Origin: Chloroherpetonaceae bacterium
GTDB lineage: Bacteria > Bacteroidota > Chlorobiia > Chlorobiales > Thermochlorobacteraceae
Length of the DNA stretch: 64,000 nucleotides
Direction of reading: 5' to 3'
NCBI GenBank assembly: GCA_033763895.1
Contig: JANRJQ010000010.1
Span: 810,146-874,145, forward strand
Below the pieces are notes generated by a model, which worked only from the letters and a program-made list of their open reading frames with translations, searched no databases and was not told where the DNA came from. The position numbers and the translations under genes were made by a program. Below are positions 36,322 to 42,321 of this stretch, in pieces. Positions within the stretch are counted from its first letter, which is position 1, and every line of letters starts with the position of its first letter.

Positions 36322-36417
36322 TTAATCAATTCCTTTGTGTTTGTCTTTCGCATAAATGCCGTCAAGCCTGTATATAGGGCTCTGCTTGTCTGTCCGCAGA
36401 GTTCGTATCCTTGTCAT
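36322..36417 (-). CDS. Possible 31-codon ORF between KOW and lipoprotein genes
   Basis: Runs from an ATG at 36417 to a TAA at 36322 and encodes a basic peptide (MTRIRTLRTDKQSP, then IYRLDGIYAKDKHKG). A one-base shift near the end would extend it by about ten residues (ELININKIIES), so it may be a frameshifted remnant of a slightly longer protein. No separate attC-like site is seen on either side. Weakly supported; listed because the gap has no other content. Confidence 0.2.
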   Translation of the reverse strand: MTRIRTLRTDKQSPIYRLDGIYAKDKHKGID

Positions 36418-36427
36418 CGGTAAATTT

Positions 36428-36952
36428 TTATTTAATTCTCCGTTGTCTGCTGTAATATTCATCGTCCACTTTGCCGTCTTGGTCAAAGTCCTCAACTCCC
36501 CAATATTCTACAAAAAATTTGTCCACCTTTATTTTATATTTATAAGTCACTCGTTTAGGAATAGTGTCTTGAATTATTAGCGTGTCATTTTCAATTCTCC
36601 AAGTTCCGGCTGGGTCATAAATAATGCTGTCTTGAAGATTTTTGTGAACAGAATGGTAAGTTCCGTCATTGGCAAAGTAGGTTTGAATATTTCTGGTTTT
36701 CATTTTTTCTTCCCATTCGTTTCCATTTACCTCAATTACCTTGACGCTGTCTGTATTTTGGAAACTGTGCATTGTGATTTTCATTTCGTCTATTTCCCAA
36801 GCCCCTACCAAATCAGATTGTTTCTTGGTAGCACAAGAAAAAACAATGATAGTAAGGGCGATAAAAAAATGTCCTTTATTATTTGCGATTGTAGTCATTG
36901 TTATTTTTTTAATATTTAATTTTTTCATTGGTATTATTTTTTTAATGTCCAT
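36428..36952 (-). CDS. Lipocalin-like lipoprotein (cassette gene)
   Basis: A protein of 174 residues (166 if the second ATG at 36928 is used). A hydrophobic stretch (FFIALTIIVFSC) ends in a lipobox cysteine, so it should be anchored in the envelope. LVGAWEIDEMKI and GTWRIENDTLIIQD are typical of lipocalin-like or META-type beta barrels in Bacteroidota. Near the end DFDQDGKVDDEY resembles an EF-hand calcium loop (DxDxDGxxxD). It shares a unit with the KOW gene since no site separates them. Function unknown. Confidence 0.65.
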   Translation of the reverse strand: MDIKKIIPMKKLNIKKITMTTIANNKGHFFIALTIIVFSCATKKQSDLVGAWEIDEMKITMHSFQNTDSVKVIEVNGNEWEEKMKTRNIQTYFANDGTYHSVHKNLQDSIIYDPAGTWRIENDTLIIQDTIPKRVTYKYKIKVDKFFVEYWGVEDFDQDGKVDDEYYSRQRRIK

Positions 36953-36996
36953 ATTTTGTCAGTAGTACTTTCATAGTTGTTGTGTCGTTTTAAAAT

Positions 36997-37113
36997 GCCC
37001 CATAATGGGGAGCGGCTTTGCGGGGGGTCGAAGGGCGCGAAGCAGCCCGAAGACTCACGCAAAACCGATGTTCAACGAAGCGAAGTGAGCGAACAGCGGT
37101 GTAGCCGCTCCCC
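36997..37113 (-). repeat. attC-like site S3a, composite
   Basis: Outer arms GGGGAGCGGCT (37007) and AGCCGCTCCCC (37103) pair perfectly. Nested inside is GGCTTTGCG ... CGCAAAACC, the same stem as in S2 and S4. A further small hairpin AGCGG/CCGCT lies at the right. Its left end ATAATGGGG only roughly complements the GTTATAGGGTG at the right of S2. Possibly several sites or minimal empty units fused together. Confidence 0.55.
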
Positions 37114-37138
37114 GTTCAGCTAAACGCAGCGAAGCGGA

Positions 37139-37275
37139 GTTAAGCTGAACGTTTTGGCGCTTGGCGCAGTGGCGGGTTTCATAGCACTAAACTGTCAACC
37201 AGCACTACACTTGAATAGAAGCACAAAGGTCCAAATTTGCAAATCACCTCGCCTGATGAAAAAAATTAATAAATG
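37139..37275 (-). repeat. attC-like site S3b
   Basis: About 83% identical to S1 over 101 bp, including TTGAATAGAAGCACAAAG in the centre. Left end GTTAAGCTGAAC complements GTTCAGCTAAAC 14 bases to its left, enclosing a spacer too short to hold a gene. The right end (AATAAATGTG) is degenerate. Confidence 0.65.
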
Positions 37276-37283
37276 TGAAGTAT

Positions 37284-37622
37284 TTATTTTTGATTTTTCT
37301 CAATTTTCCTAAGTTGTATAATATTCCCTTTGTTATCGGTTTTAATTTTAAAAATATCATTTTTGGTTTTGTATATTAACTCAATAATTTCATCATCTCT
37401 TTTGTACTGAAAATGAGATAAATAAATTTGAGAGGGTTTTAAATTATATTCATTTAGTAACTTATCCTTTATATCTGATTTGATCTTTATAGTATTAACA
37501 GCCTCTTTATCGAAATTTTTTGATTTAATTGCATCAAATAGTCTCATTGTCAATTGCACTGTTAGACCACCAGCAACTGCAATTAAATATGTTGTCCAAA
37601 AACCACTCGCACCTTTTCGCAA
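37284..37622 (-). CDS. Small membrane-anchored protein, second gene of a two-gene cassette
   Basis: A 112-residue protein, apparently from a TTG at 37622. One hydrophobic helix (TTYLIAVAGGLTVQLTM, about residues 10-26) is followed by a soluble part of about 85 residues, Lys/Ile/Asp-rich, with strand-like IIELIYKTKNDIFKIKTD. Its first 40 bp overlap the end of the upstream gene, so translation is coupled. No family recognised. The pairing of a soluble protein with a small membrane protein could fit an effector-and-anchor or toxin-and-immunity design, but nothing in the residues proves it. Confidence 0.5.
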   Translation of the reverse strand: MRKGASGFWTTYLIAVAGGLTVQLTMRLFDAIKSKNFDKEAVNTIKIKSDIKDKLLNEYNLKPSQIYLSHFQYKRDDEIIELIYKTKNDIFKIKTDNKGNIIQLRKIEKNQK

Positions 37623-38050
37623 ATTTCGTTACTTTTAATAATTTTGAATTCAACTACTTCATCACTTAGTATTTCTTTTATATTTTGAAGTTCATTATCA
37701 CTGAAATAAATGTTGGTAGTGTTAATCTGAATACATTCTTCAAATTCAATATTTGAAAATGGTTTGTAGATGTCAATGTTGTTGTCAGTAATTTTGTACT
37801 TTGATAAATAGTTTAATAATTTCTCAATTGATCTATCTCCCATTAATACTATACTTAGTATAGAGTATTGTTCATAGTTATCACTACTTACTTCTATGCC
37901 TTCTCCGAGTAAACTATATAAATCTTGTTCTAATTTTGATAATTCTATGTCGTCAATATAAGTAGCGAAATACCTCGGTTTTGTTTCAATTACATTATGA
38001 AAGTCATCATCGTAAATGTGTGTGAAAATTTCGATATGTAGTGTATTCAT
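37583..38050 (-). CDS. Hypothetical protein, first gene of a two-gene cassette
   Basis: About 155 residues from the ATG at 38050, which lies 9 bp inside the left end of site S4; another ATG at 38062 would start within the site itself. It is acidic (many D, E, N, I, Y), with MNTLHIEIFTHIYDDDF at the start and YFSDNELQNIKEILSDEVVEF near the end. No signal peptide, helix bundle or catalytic motif is recognised. The next gene overlaps its 3' end. The gene is bounded by S4 and S3b, so these two genes would move as one cassette. Confidence 0.55.
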   Translation of the reverse strand: MNTLHIEIFTHIYDDDFHNVIETKPRYFATYIDDIELSKLEQDLYSLLGEGIEVSSDNYEQYSILSIVLMGDRSIEKLLNYLSKYKITDNNIDIYKPFSNIEFEECIQINTTNIYFSDNELQNIKEILSDEVVEFKIIKSNEICEKVRVVFGQHI

Positions 38051-38058
38051 ATTAGTTA

Positions 38059-38193
38059 ACATAAAAGTTAAAGGCTTTGCGTAACATGAAAGTTTTTGTT
38101 TTAGAATATTAACTAACGGAACTGTAATTGAATAGATGTACAAAGCACCAAGTATGCAAGTCAGCCCGCCTGACGCAAAACCCGTGTTAGCTG
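38059..38193 (-). repeat. attC-like site S4
   Basis: Left end ACATAAAAGTTAAAGGCTTTG aligns with ACATAACGGTTTCGGGCTTTG of S2 and pairs with the right arm TGACGCAAAACCC. The right end is GTGTTAGCTG. The central TTGAATAGATGTACAAAG matches the conserved centre of S1 and S3b. Confidence 0.65.
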
Positions 38194-38228
38194 TTCGTGC
38201 TTCTACTTGTCCAACGTGTCTGAAATTA

Positions 38229-39239
38229 CTATTTTTTTGTATACTCTTTTGCTAGTTCGTCATATACTTTTACGGAATAGTAGTCTTTAGAGCCGCCTTT
38301 GGGGTTATCTAAGTTTAAATATCTTGGTTTATGAAATTTAGGATTGTTCTTTAGTTTTTTCAGTTTGTTATTAAAATTATTATTGATTTTAAAGTCTGAA
38401 AAGAGTTTTTTGCATTTTACAGTCACATCGTGATACGTTTGTGTGTAAACTGTCCTGAATAAATTTTCCTCATCAATTTTAATTTTTTTTACTCCTTCTT
38501 CATTTTCGTCATCTGTCAAAACAAACTTACTTATAACATTTTCAACTCTAATTGCTGCTTTCTTTTTGTCCCTAGTGATTGCAGCTACAACATCAGCATT
38601 TTTTATCCTGCTTTCATTTATTAATGACATTTTGAAGCTAAATAATATGGAATCTTCTATTCCTTCGTCTGAAATTTGTTCCGTGGATTTTATTATACTC
38701 TTTACAAAGGACTGAACGGCTTTAGATGATTTTTCAATTTGTGATGCGTTTGAAAGAAAGTCTATTGGTGAAGCTGGCTTTTTAAAGCCGATTGGAAGTA
38801 GAATTAGATTTGTCTCGCTGGCAATATCAATTCCGAAATACTTCAGAAGAAAATCGTGATACAACAAAATGTTTTTACTCAATAATGAGAAAAGCAAGAC
38901 ATCAATGTCATCCTGATAAAAGTGTATAGTATTGCAGCGATACTCATAAATTTTTTCAAGGTTTTGTTTAGCTACTGAAAAATCCTTCCCCAATTCACCT
39001 GCAACAAACGCTAAACATTCGTCAAATGGTTTAGTTGTCCCGTCAGGTCGAATGACTATGACTTTTGGGAAGTGTTTTATAATAAAAGATTTTAAAAGCA
39101 ATTCCCAAGAATTTATATTTAGGATTGCACACAACTCGTAGCGAAAAGGGAATGTCGGCTTGTTGTGTATTTCTATACAGGCAAGTTGTGATGATTTGCT
39201 ATTAAGTAAAAGCTTGTCCAGAACTTCTTCCATTTTCAA
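38229..39239 (-). CDS. DUF3644-like, HEPN-type protein (cassette gene)
   Basis: A 336-residue soluble protein. The N-terminal half resembles DUF3644 (SWELLLKSFIIKHF, then DECLAFVAGEL, then LLFSLLSKNILLYHDFLLKYFG). YEYRCNTIHFYQD contains Rx4H, the RNase motif of HEPN domains, in the expected place after a helix. The C-terminal part is Lys-rich. HEPN proteins with this motif are common in phage-defence and toxin systems where they cut RNA. The family match is by eye. The stop is 36 bp from S4 and the start 53 bp from S5. Confidence 0.6.
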   Translation of the reverse strand: MKMEEVLDKLLLNSKSSQLACIEIHNKPTFPFRYELCAILNINSWELLLKSFIIKHFPKVIVIRPDGTTKPFDECLAFVAGELGKDFSVAKQNLEKIYEYRCNTIHFYQDDIDVLLFSLLSKNILLYHDFLLKYFGIDIASETNLILLPIGFKKPASPIDFLSNASQIEKSSKAVQSFVKSIIKSTEQISDEGIEDSILFSFKMSLINESRIKNADVVAAITRDKKKAAIRVENVISKFVLTDDENEEGVKKIKIDEENLFRTVYTQTYHDVTVKCKKLFSDFKINNNFNNKLKKLKNNPKFHKPRYLNLDNPKGGSKDYYSVKVYDELAKEYTKK

Positions 39240-39291
39240 AGCTAATTTGTAAGTTACATTTTCAGGTTAGCAGTGTCGTCATAGCCTGACC

Positions 39292-39425
39292 GCTAACGGC
39301 TGGGGGTGTGACCAGTTTGGGCGAACTGAGCCAAGATTTCATCATGCGATACTGCGCCCCGCTGCGAGCCGACCCGAACGCCTAACCCGTACATCCCAAA
39401 TTGGTTACACCCCTTGTTGTGCTCA
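39292..39425 (-). repeat. attC-like site S5
   Basis: GGGGTGTGACCAGTTTGGG pairs with CCCAAATTGGTTACACCCC with two mismatches, the longest stem in the array. Ends are GCTAACGG on the left, CCTTGTTGTGCTCA on the right. GCTAAC complements GTTAGC at the right end of S4, across the DUF3644 unit. Confidence 0.75.
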
Positions 39426-39432
39426 GTTTTTT

Positions 39433-40602
39433 TTATCTTATCTCAAGCAAATTCATTTTATCAAAGAATTTTACTTGATATTCCATTAATTCATCATAAG
39501 TCATTAAATGAATATAGCCTTGATTGAGTTGTCTCATTATTTTTTCTAGCTCAAATATTCGTTGGTCTTTTTCTTCTTTTCTACCAATTAGAATGTTATA
39601 ACTAATTTTCTGGGGAACCATTCCGAAAATCTTATTAAGTTCGGTTTTATTTTGGGCACTTTCTATATAATCCTTATAGTCATTAACTTGTATAATATGT
39701 TCAATCAGTTTTGAAAGAGGGGCGTTATGTCTTTTTTTACTCTTCATAAAAGTTTCATTAGGCAATTTTATTTCTAAAAGATTTAAGTCTGTTCTGTAAT
39801 TAAAATTTGGTTTTAGAAAGAAATCAGGCTCTTCATAATTTACTTCGTTTTTCATTAATCTAGGTTCATACCAATATCTTGAAAAACTGTCTCTTAACAA
39901 AAAGTATTTATTTTCTCTAAAAAACTTATGATAAACTTTTTCTTCTCCCTTTTTTCCTATTCTTGAAGAACGTTTAAGTAGTTTTATAAACTCATCTATG
40001 GATTTTTCGATTTGCTTAGTGTTAAAATTCAACCAGTAATAATTAAGTTTTCTAGGAAATAATTTGAAGTTTTCAGATAATATCTTTGTTCCTATATGAG
40101 TTTTTCTTTTTTCACTAAAATATTTAGAATAATCAATAATACCTGAATTAAATCTAATCCCAAGTAAATCAAGTTCATTTAACACCGATTTTCTCCAACT
40201 TTTAATTGTTGATATAAAATCGGAAGTAAATAAATGAATTTTGTCTATACCAATATCATCAATTGTTAAATCATAGTTATGAAACGCTGTTTTGTTTTCT
40301 TCTGAACTTACAATTAAACAAATAGGCATTTCATTAAGGTTGAAGTCTCTTTTAGAGTAAGTTCTTTCGAAATCTTTTCTTAACCAATTCTTGAATTCTT
40401 CGGAACGTTCATAACCTACAATGCTATATGTAATTATTAAGTCTAGGGGCGATTGAAATTCTACTATATAATTATTAATGAAATCTTTTGCTGAATGAAA
40501 TGAATTACAAAAGGTTAGCGAGTCGCCTTCGCATAAATCAGACAACTCATTTCTTAAACTATATTCATTATTCCCTTGATTAGTAATTACTAATATGCGC
40601 AT
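39433..40602 (-). CDS. Shedu-like (DUF4263) nuclease with N-terminal receiver-like domain (cassette gene)
   Basis: A 389-residue protein. The C-terminal part fits DUF4263, the nuclease domain of Shedu phage-defence proteins: EEPDFFLKPN, then LNLLEIKLPNE (a PD-(D/E)xK-type D...ExK core), then HIIQVNDYKDYIE and ISYNILIGRKEEK. Residues about 1-140 look like a receiver or pseudo-receiver domain (MRILVITNQGNNEYSLRNEL, then LDLIITYS), probably a sensing module. Shedu proteins cut DNA on phage infection. The start is 11 bp from the S6 boundary and the stop 8 bp from S5. Subfamily is not established here. Confidence 0.65.
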   Translation of the reverse strand: MRILVITNQGNNEYSLRNELSDLCEGDSLTFCNSFHSAKDFINNYIVEFQSPLDLIITYSIVGYERSEEFKNWLRKDFERTYSKRDFNLNEMPICLIVSSEENKTAFHNYDLTIDDIGIDKIHLFTSDFISTIKSWRKSVLNELDLLGIRFNSGIIDYSKYFSEKRKTHIGTKILSENFKLFPRKLNYYWLNFNTKQIEKSIDEFIKLLKRSSRIGKKGEEKVYHKFFRENKYFLLRDSFSRYWYEPRLMKNEVNYEEPDFFLKPNFNYRTDLNLLEIKLPNETFMKSKKRHNAPLSKLIEHIIQVNDYKDYIESAQNKTELNKIFGMVPQKISYNILIGRKEEKDQRIFELEKIMRQLNQGYIHLMTYDELMEYQVKFFDKMNLLEIR

Positions 40603-40612
40603 TTTCTAAAAT

Positions 40613-40690
40613 TGAGCACAACTCGTTTATAGGTGTAGAAAAACTACATAAAAACAGACGAATGGCTGGCTTGGTGTAGTTTTAGTGTCA
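40613..40690 (-). repeat. attC- or attI-like site S6 (array right end)
   Basis: TGAGCACAAC (40613) is the exact reverse complement of GTTGTGCTCA at the right of S5, 1.2 kb away. Next to it AAAACTACA and TGTAGTTTT form a short stem around a 25-bp spacer. Its composition differs from the other sites, so it may be the attachment site at the head of the array. The recombinase remnant begins just beyond. Confidence 0.55.
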
Positions 40691-41021
40691 TAAATCATCA
40701 AATGGACGTTTAATGTTTTGATGGTTTTCTGCGATGTAAAGATCTCTTTTTATTTGTCCCTCAAAAAGCCACATTTAAGGTTTGTATGCCTTATTATAAT
40801 TCCTCAGCATTTCTAAAATTTTTTAAGAAATCGGAACATTTCGATCTTTTTAACTTTCTTTCGTTTAATGAGCAGAATTCCACGATTACTGTCAATCTCG
40901 GCAGGATTGAGGTAAAGCAATTCATTTCTTCTCGGTCCGCAAGCGTAAATCAAACTTAGCCTCGTGCGGTGCGTGATGTTGCCGGGGCTTCCTGAATGAT
41001 TTTTTTCTTTTGCTCAAATAT
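40690..41021 (-). pseudogene. Decayed tyrosine recombinase (integrase) fragment
   Basis: On the - strand one frame reads HRTRLSLIYACGPRRNELL, then YLNPAEIDSNRGILLIKRKK, which is the box I region of a tyrosine recombinase (conserved arginine in GPRRNEL, lysine hairpin after it), ending at a TAG (40813). Beyond it, in a shifted frame, MLRNYNKAYKP, a stop, then MWLFEGQIKR and ENHQNIKRP follow, matching the usual continuation before the HxxR box. No start codon precedes it and the catalytic C-terminal part (HxLRH and Tyr) is missing, cut at the array edge. Confidence 0.7.
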
Positions 41022-41046
41022 ATATTATGACTTCCCGCCGAAAAAA

Positions 41047-41310
41047 TCAATTACCCACCTCCGAGGTATCCCTTCCCACCTCCGAAGTATCCCCCCCCAC
41101 CTCAAACATGAACAAGTTCATGTAAAAACCGAACTTGTTCAGGTAAAACATCAACTGGTTTAGGTCAGAGAGAAACTGGTTCAAGTCGGAAGTGAACTGG
41201 TTCATGTAAAACATAAACTGGTTCAAGTCGGAACTGAACTGGTTCAAGTAAAACATAAACCGGTTCAAGTCGGAGTAGAACTGGTTCAAGTAAAACATCA
41301 ACGGGTTCAT
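41047..41310 (-). CDS. Possible 87-residue repeat protein encoded by 21-bp repeats
   Basis: Because the tandem unit is exactly 21 bp, this frame stays open and gives heptads such as MFYLNQF and SSDLNQF, each with LNQF, then three acidic units (EVGGDTS, EVGRDTS). Seven-residue periodicity with a hydrophobic pair per turn could form a coil. There is no clear ribosome-binding site, and open frames arise easily in such repeats, so coding is uncertain. Confidence 0.3.
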   Translation of the reverse strand: MNPLMFYLNQFYSDLNRFMFYLNQFSSDLNQFMFYMNQFTSDLNQFLSDLNQLMFYLNKFGFYMNLFMFEVGGDTSEVGRDTSEVGN

Positions 41311-41368
41311 GTTTGAAGTGAACCCGTTTAGGTCAAAGCTGAACTAATTCAAGTATTGAAAGAACGGG
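41054..41368. repeat. Tandem array of fifteen 21-bp units
   Basis: Fifteen contiguous units of exactly 21 bp. The central units follow TTCAAGTCGGAASTGAACTG and TTCAAGTAAAACATMAACTG, alternating to give a 42-bp higher-order period; the first three read CCCACCTCCGARGTATCC. Outer units are more diverged. There are no spacers between units. Confidence 0.9.
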
Positions 41369-41416
41369 TTAATCTTTAAGGTGAGCGCCTGATGAAATAA
41401 ACGCGCTCGCTTGGTA

Positions 41417-41896
41417 TCAAGAAGGCTGTGTTCGGCTTTTTCTTGGAGCGCCTTGCCCATCAAAACGCTTCTTTAAATCCTCCAAAATCGTCTTCGCGTT
41501 CGGGACATTCATTTTAGCGGCCTGCCGCAAGGCGTTGTAATACGCAAGGGCAGAAGTATAAGCCTCACTGCCCGAAAGCATTTGCGTATCGCGCAAGTTA
41601 TCGCAAAGCGGCGCGGCAATCTGCAAAAGCGATTCCATTTCTTGATAGGCCTTCATATCCGTTCTAAGCTCAGGAATGCTGACAAAAGGCGGCGCAAATT
41701 CCGGATTCGTGGCGGTGTAGTCGAGCACCTTATCGACAAAGGGCAAAGTTTTATCGCTCATCTTGGGCAGGTTCTGCCGGTCGTCGGGCGTGAGTGCCAC
41801 GAGATACGGTTTGAGCAGTTCGGTGCATTCCGTTAGGTTGGCTTTGACTTTGGCGAGTGTTTCAGCCGGAATTTGAATCGAGATGTTGTTTTCCAT
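41417..41896 (-). CDS. Hypothetical protein of a family seen across Bacteroidota
   Basis: A 159-residue, mostly helical soluble protein: IPAETLAKVKANLTE, then LVALTPDDRQNLPKMSDKTLPFV, then AAKMNVPNAKTILEDLKKRF. I recall similar proteins as uncharacterised in many Bacteroidota-group genomes (memory of the pattern LPKMSDKT..FV.KVL.Y and GSEAY..AL.YYN..KQAAKMN.P.AK). No motif of known function. It lies between the 21-bp repeat array and two 84-bp palindromic repeats, an unstable-looking segment. Confidence 0.75.
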   Translation of the reverse strand: MENNISIQIPAETLAKVKANLTECTELLKPYLVALTPDDRQNLPKMSDKTLPFVDKVLDYTATNPEFAPPFVSIPELRTDMKAYQEMESLLQIAAPLCDNLRDTQMLSGSEAYTSALAYYNALRQAAKMNVPNAKTILEDLKKRFDGQGAPRKSRTQPS

Positions 41897-41996
41897 AGGA
41901 CGAGGAAATTTAAGTTTGTTGGACTATAGAGATACAGGATTTCAGAATTTAGAAAAGGGATGGGAAATTTTAAAGCGGATTTTTCAACTTATTCAA

Positions 41997-42080
41997 GTCA
42001 TTTCGAACGGAGCGAAGCGAAGGGATAAATCTCTGGTGTGCGGAGGGTCTGAGATTTCTCGCTGCGCTCGAAATGACAAA
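41997..42080. repeat. REP-like palindromic repeat, copy 1
   Basis: 84 bp with arms GTCATTTCGAACGGAGCGAA and GCTGCGCTCGAAATGAC that can pair into a long imperfect hairpin, around a GAAATCT ... AGATTTC inner stem. It matches copy 2 at 83 of 84 positions. Confidence 0.85.
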
Positions 42081-42086
42081 GAGGGA

Positions 42087-42111
42087 GGTCATTGAGCCTG
42101 TCGAAATGACC
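42087..42111. repeat. Short related palindrome
   Basis: GGTCATT and AATGACC ends enclose GAGCCTGTCGA; this is the same GTCATT/AATGAC terminus as the 84-bp copies on both sides, so probably a reduced relative. Confidence 0.6.
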
Positions 42112-42177
42112 GTGTCATGTGGTGGTGGTTTCGACAAGCCGTGGCCACCTCAGTTTTTTTGAGTGCAGGAAATGCGA

Positions 42178-42261
42178 GTCATTTCGAACGGAGCGAAGCG
42201 AAGGGAGAAATCTCTGGTGTGCGGAGGGTCTGAGATTTCTCGCTGCGCTCGAAATGACAAA
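42178..42261. repeat. REP-like palindromic repeat, copy 2
   Basis: Same orientation as copy 1, 181 bp away, with a single base difference. The near identity points to recent spread or gene conversion. No target-site duplication was evident. Confidence 0.85.
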
Positions 42262-42321
42262 CTGAAAGCGAGTGGCATTCATCGCCGGAAAGACAGGAAA
42301 GGGAAGAGGCTCTCGAACAAA

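Larger units (their letters stand above)
35355..40690 (-). mobile_element. Integron-like gene-cassette array without an intact integrase (CALIN-like)
   Basis: Eight genes, all read on -, are separated by imperfect palindromes of about 80-140 bp. Each palindrome sits within a few to about 70 bp of a stop codon on one side and of a start codon on the other. Arms share GGCTTTGCG ... CGCAAAACC-type stems and end in GTTRTRY-like bases. Bases at the two ends of the same gene unit are reverse complements (perfect 9 bp for the VOC unit, perfect 10 bp for the Shedu-like unit), as expected for cassettes that were once circular. Cargo is unrelated in function and lower in G+C than the core genes. The known attC consensus GTTRRRY is only partly met, so this may be a lineage-specific variant. 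Confidence 0.72.

Noticed and set aside
35355-40690. Prophage or integrative conjugative element
   Set aside because: No structural, packaging, replication or transfer genes are present; genes are single small units between palindromes.
35355-40690. Palindromes as MITEs or insertion-sequence ends
   Set aside because: Sites are not identical, show no target-site duplications, and their outer bases match within a gene unit rather than within a site family.
41054-41368. CRISPR array
   Set aside because: Units are contiguous 21-bp copies with no unique spacers, and no cas genes are in the window.
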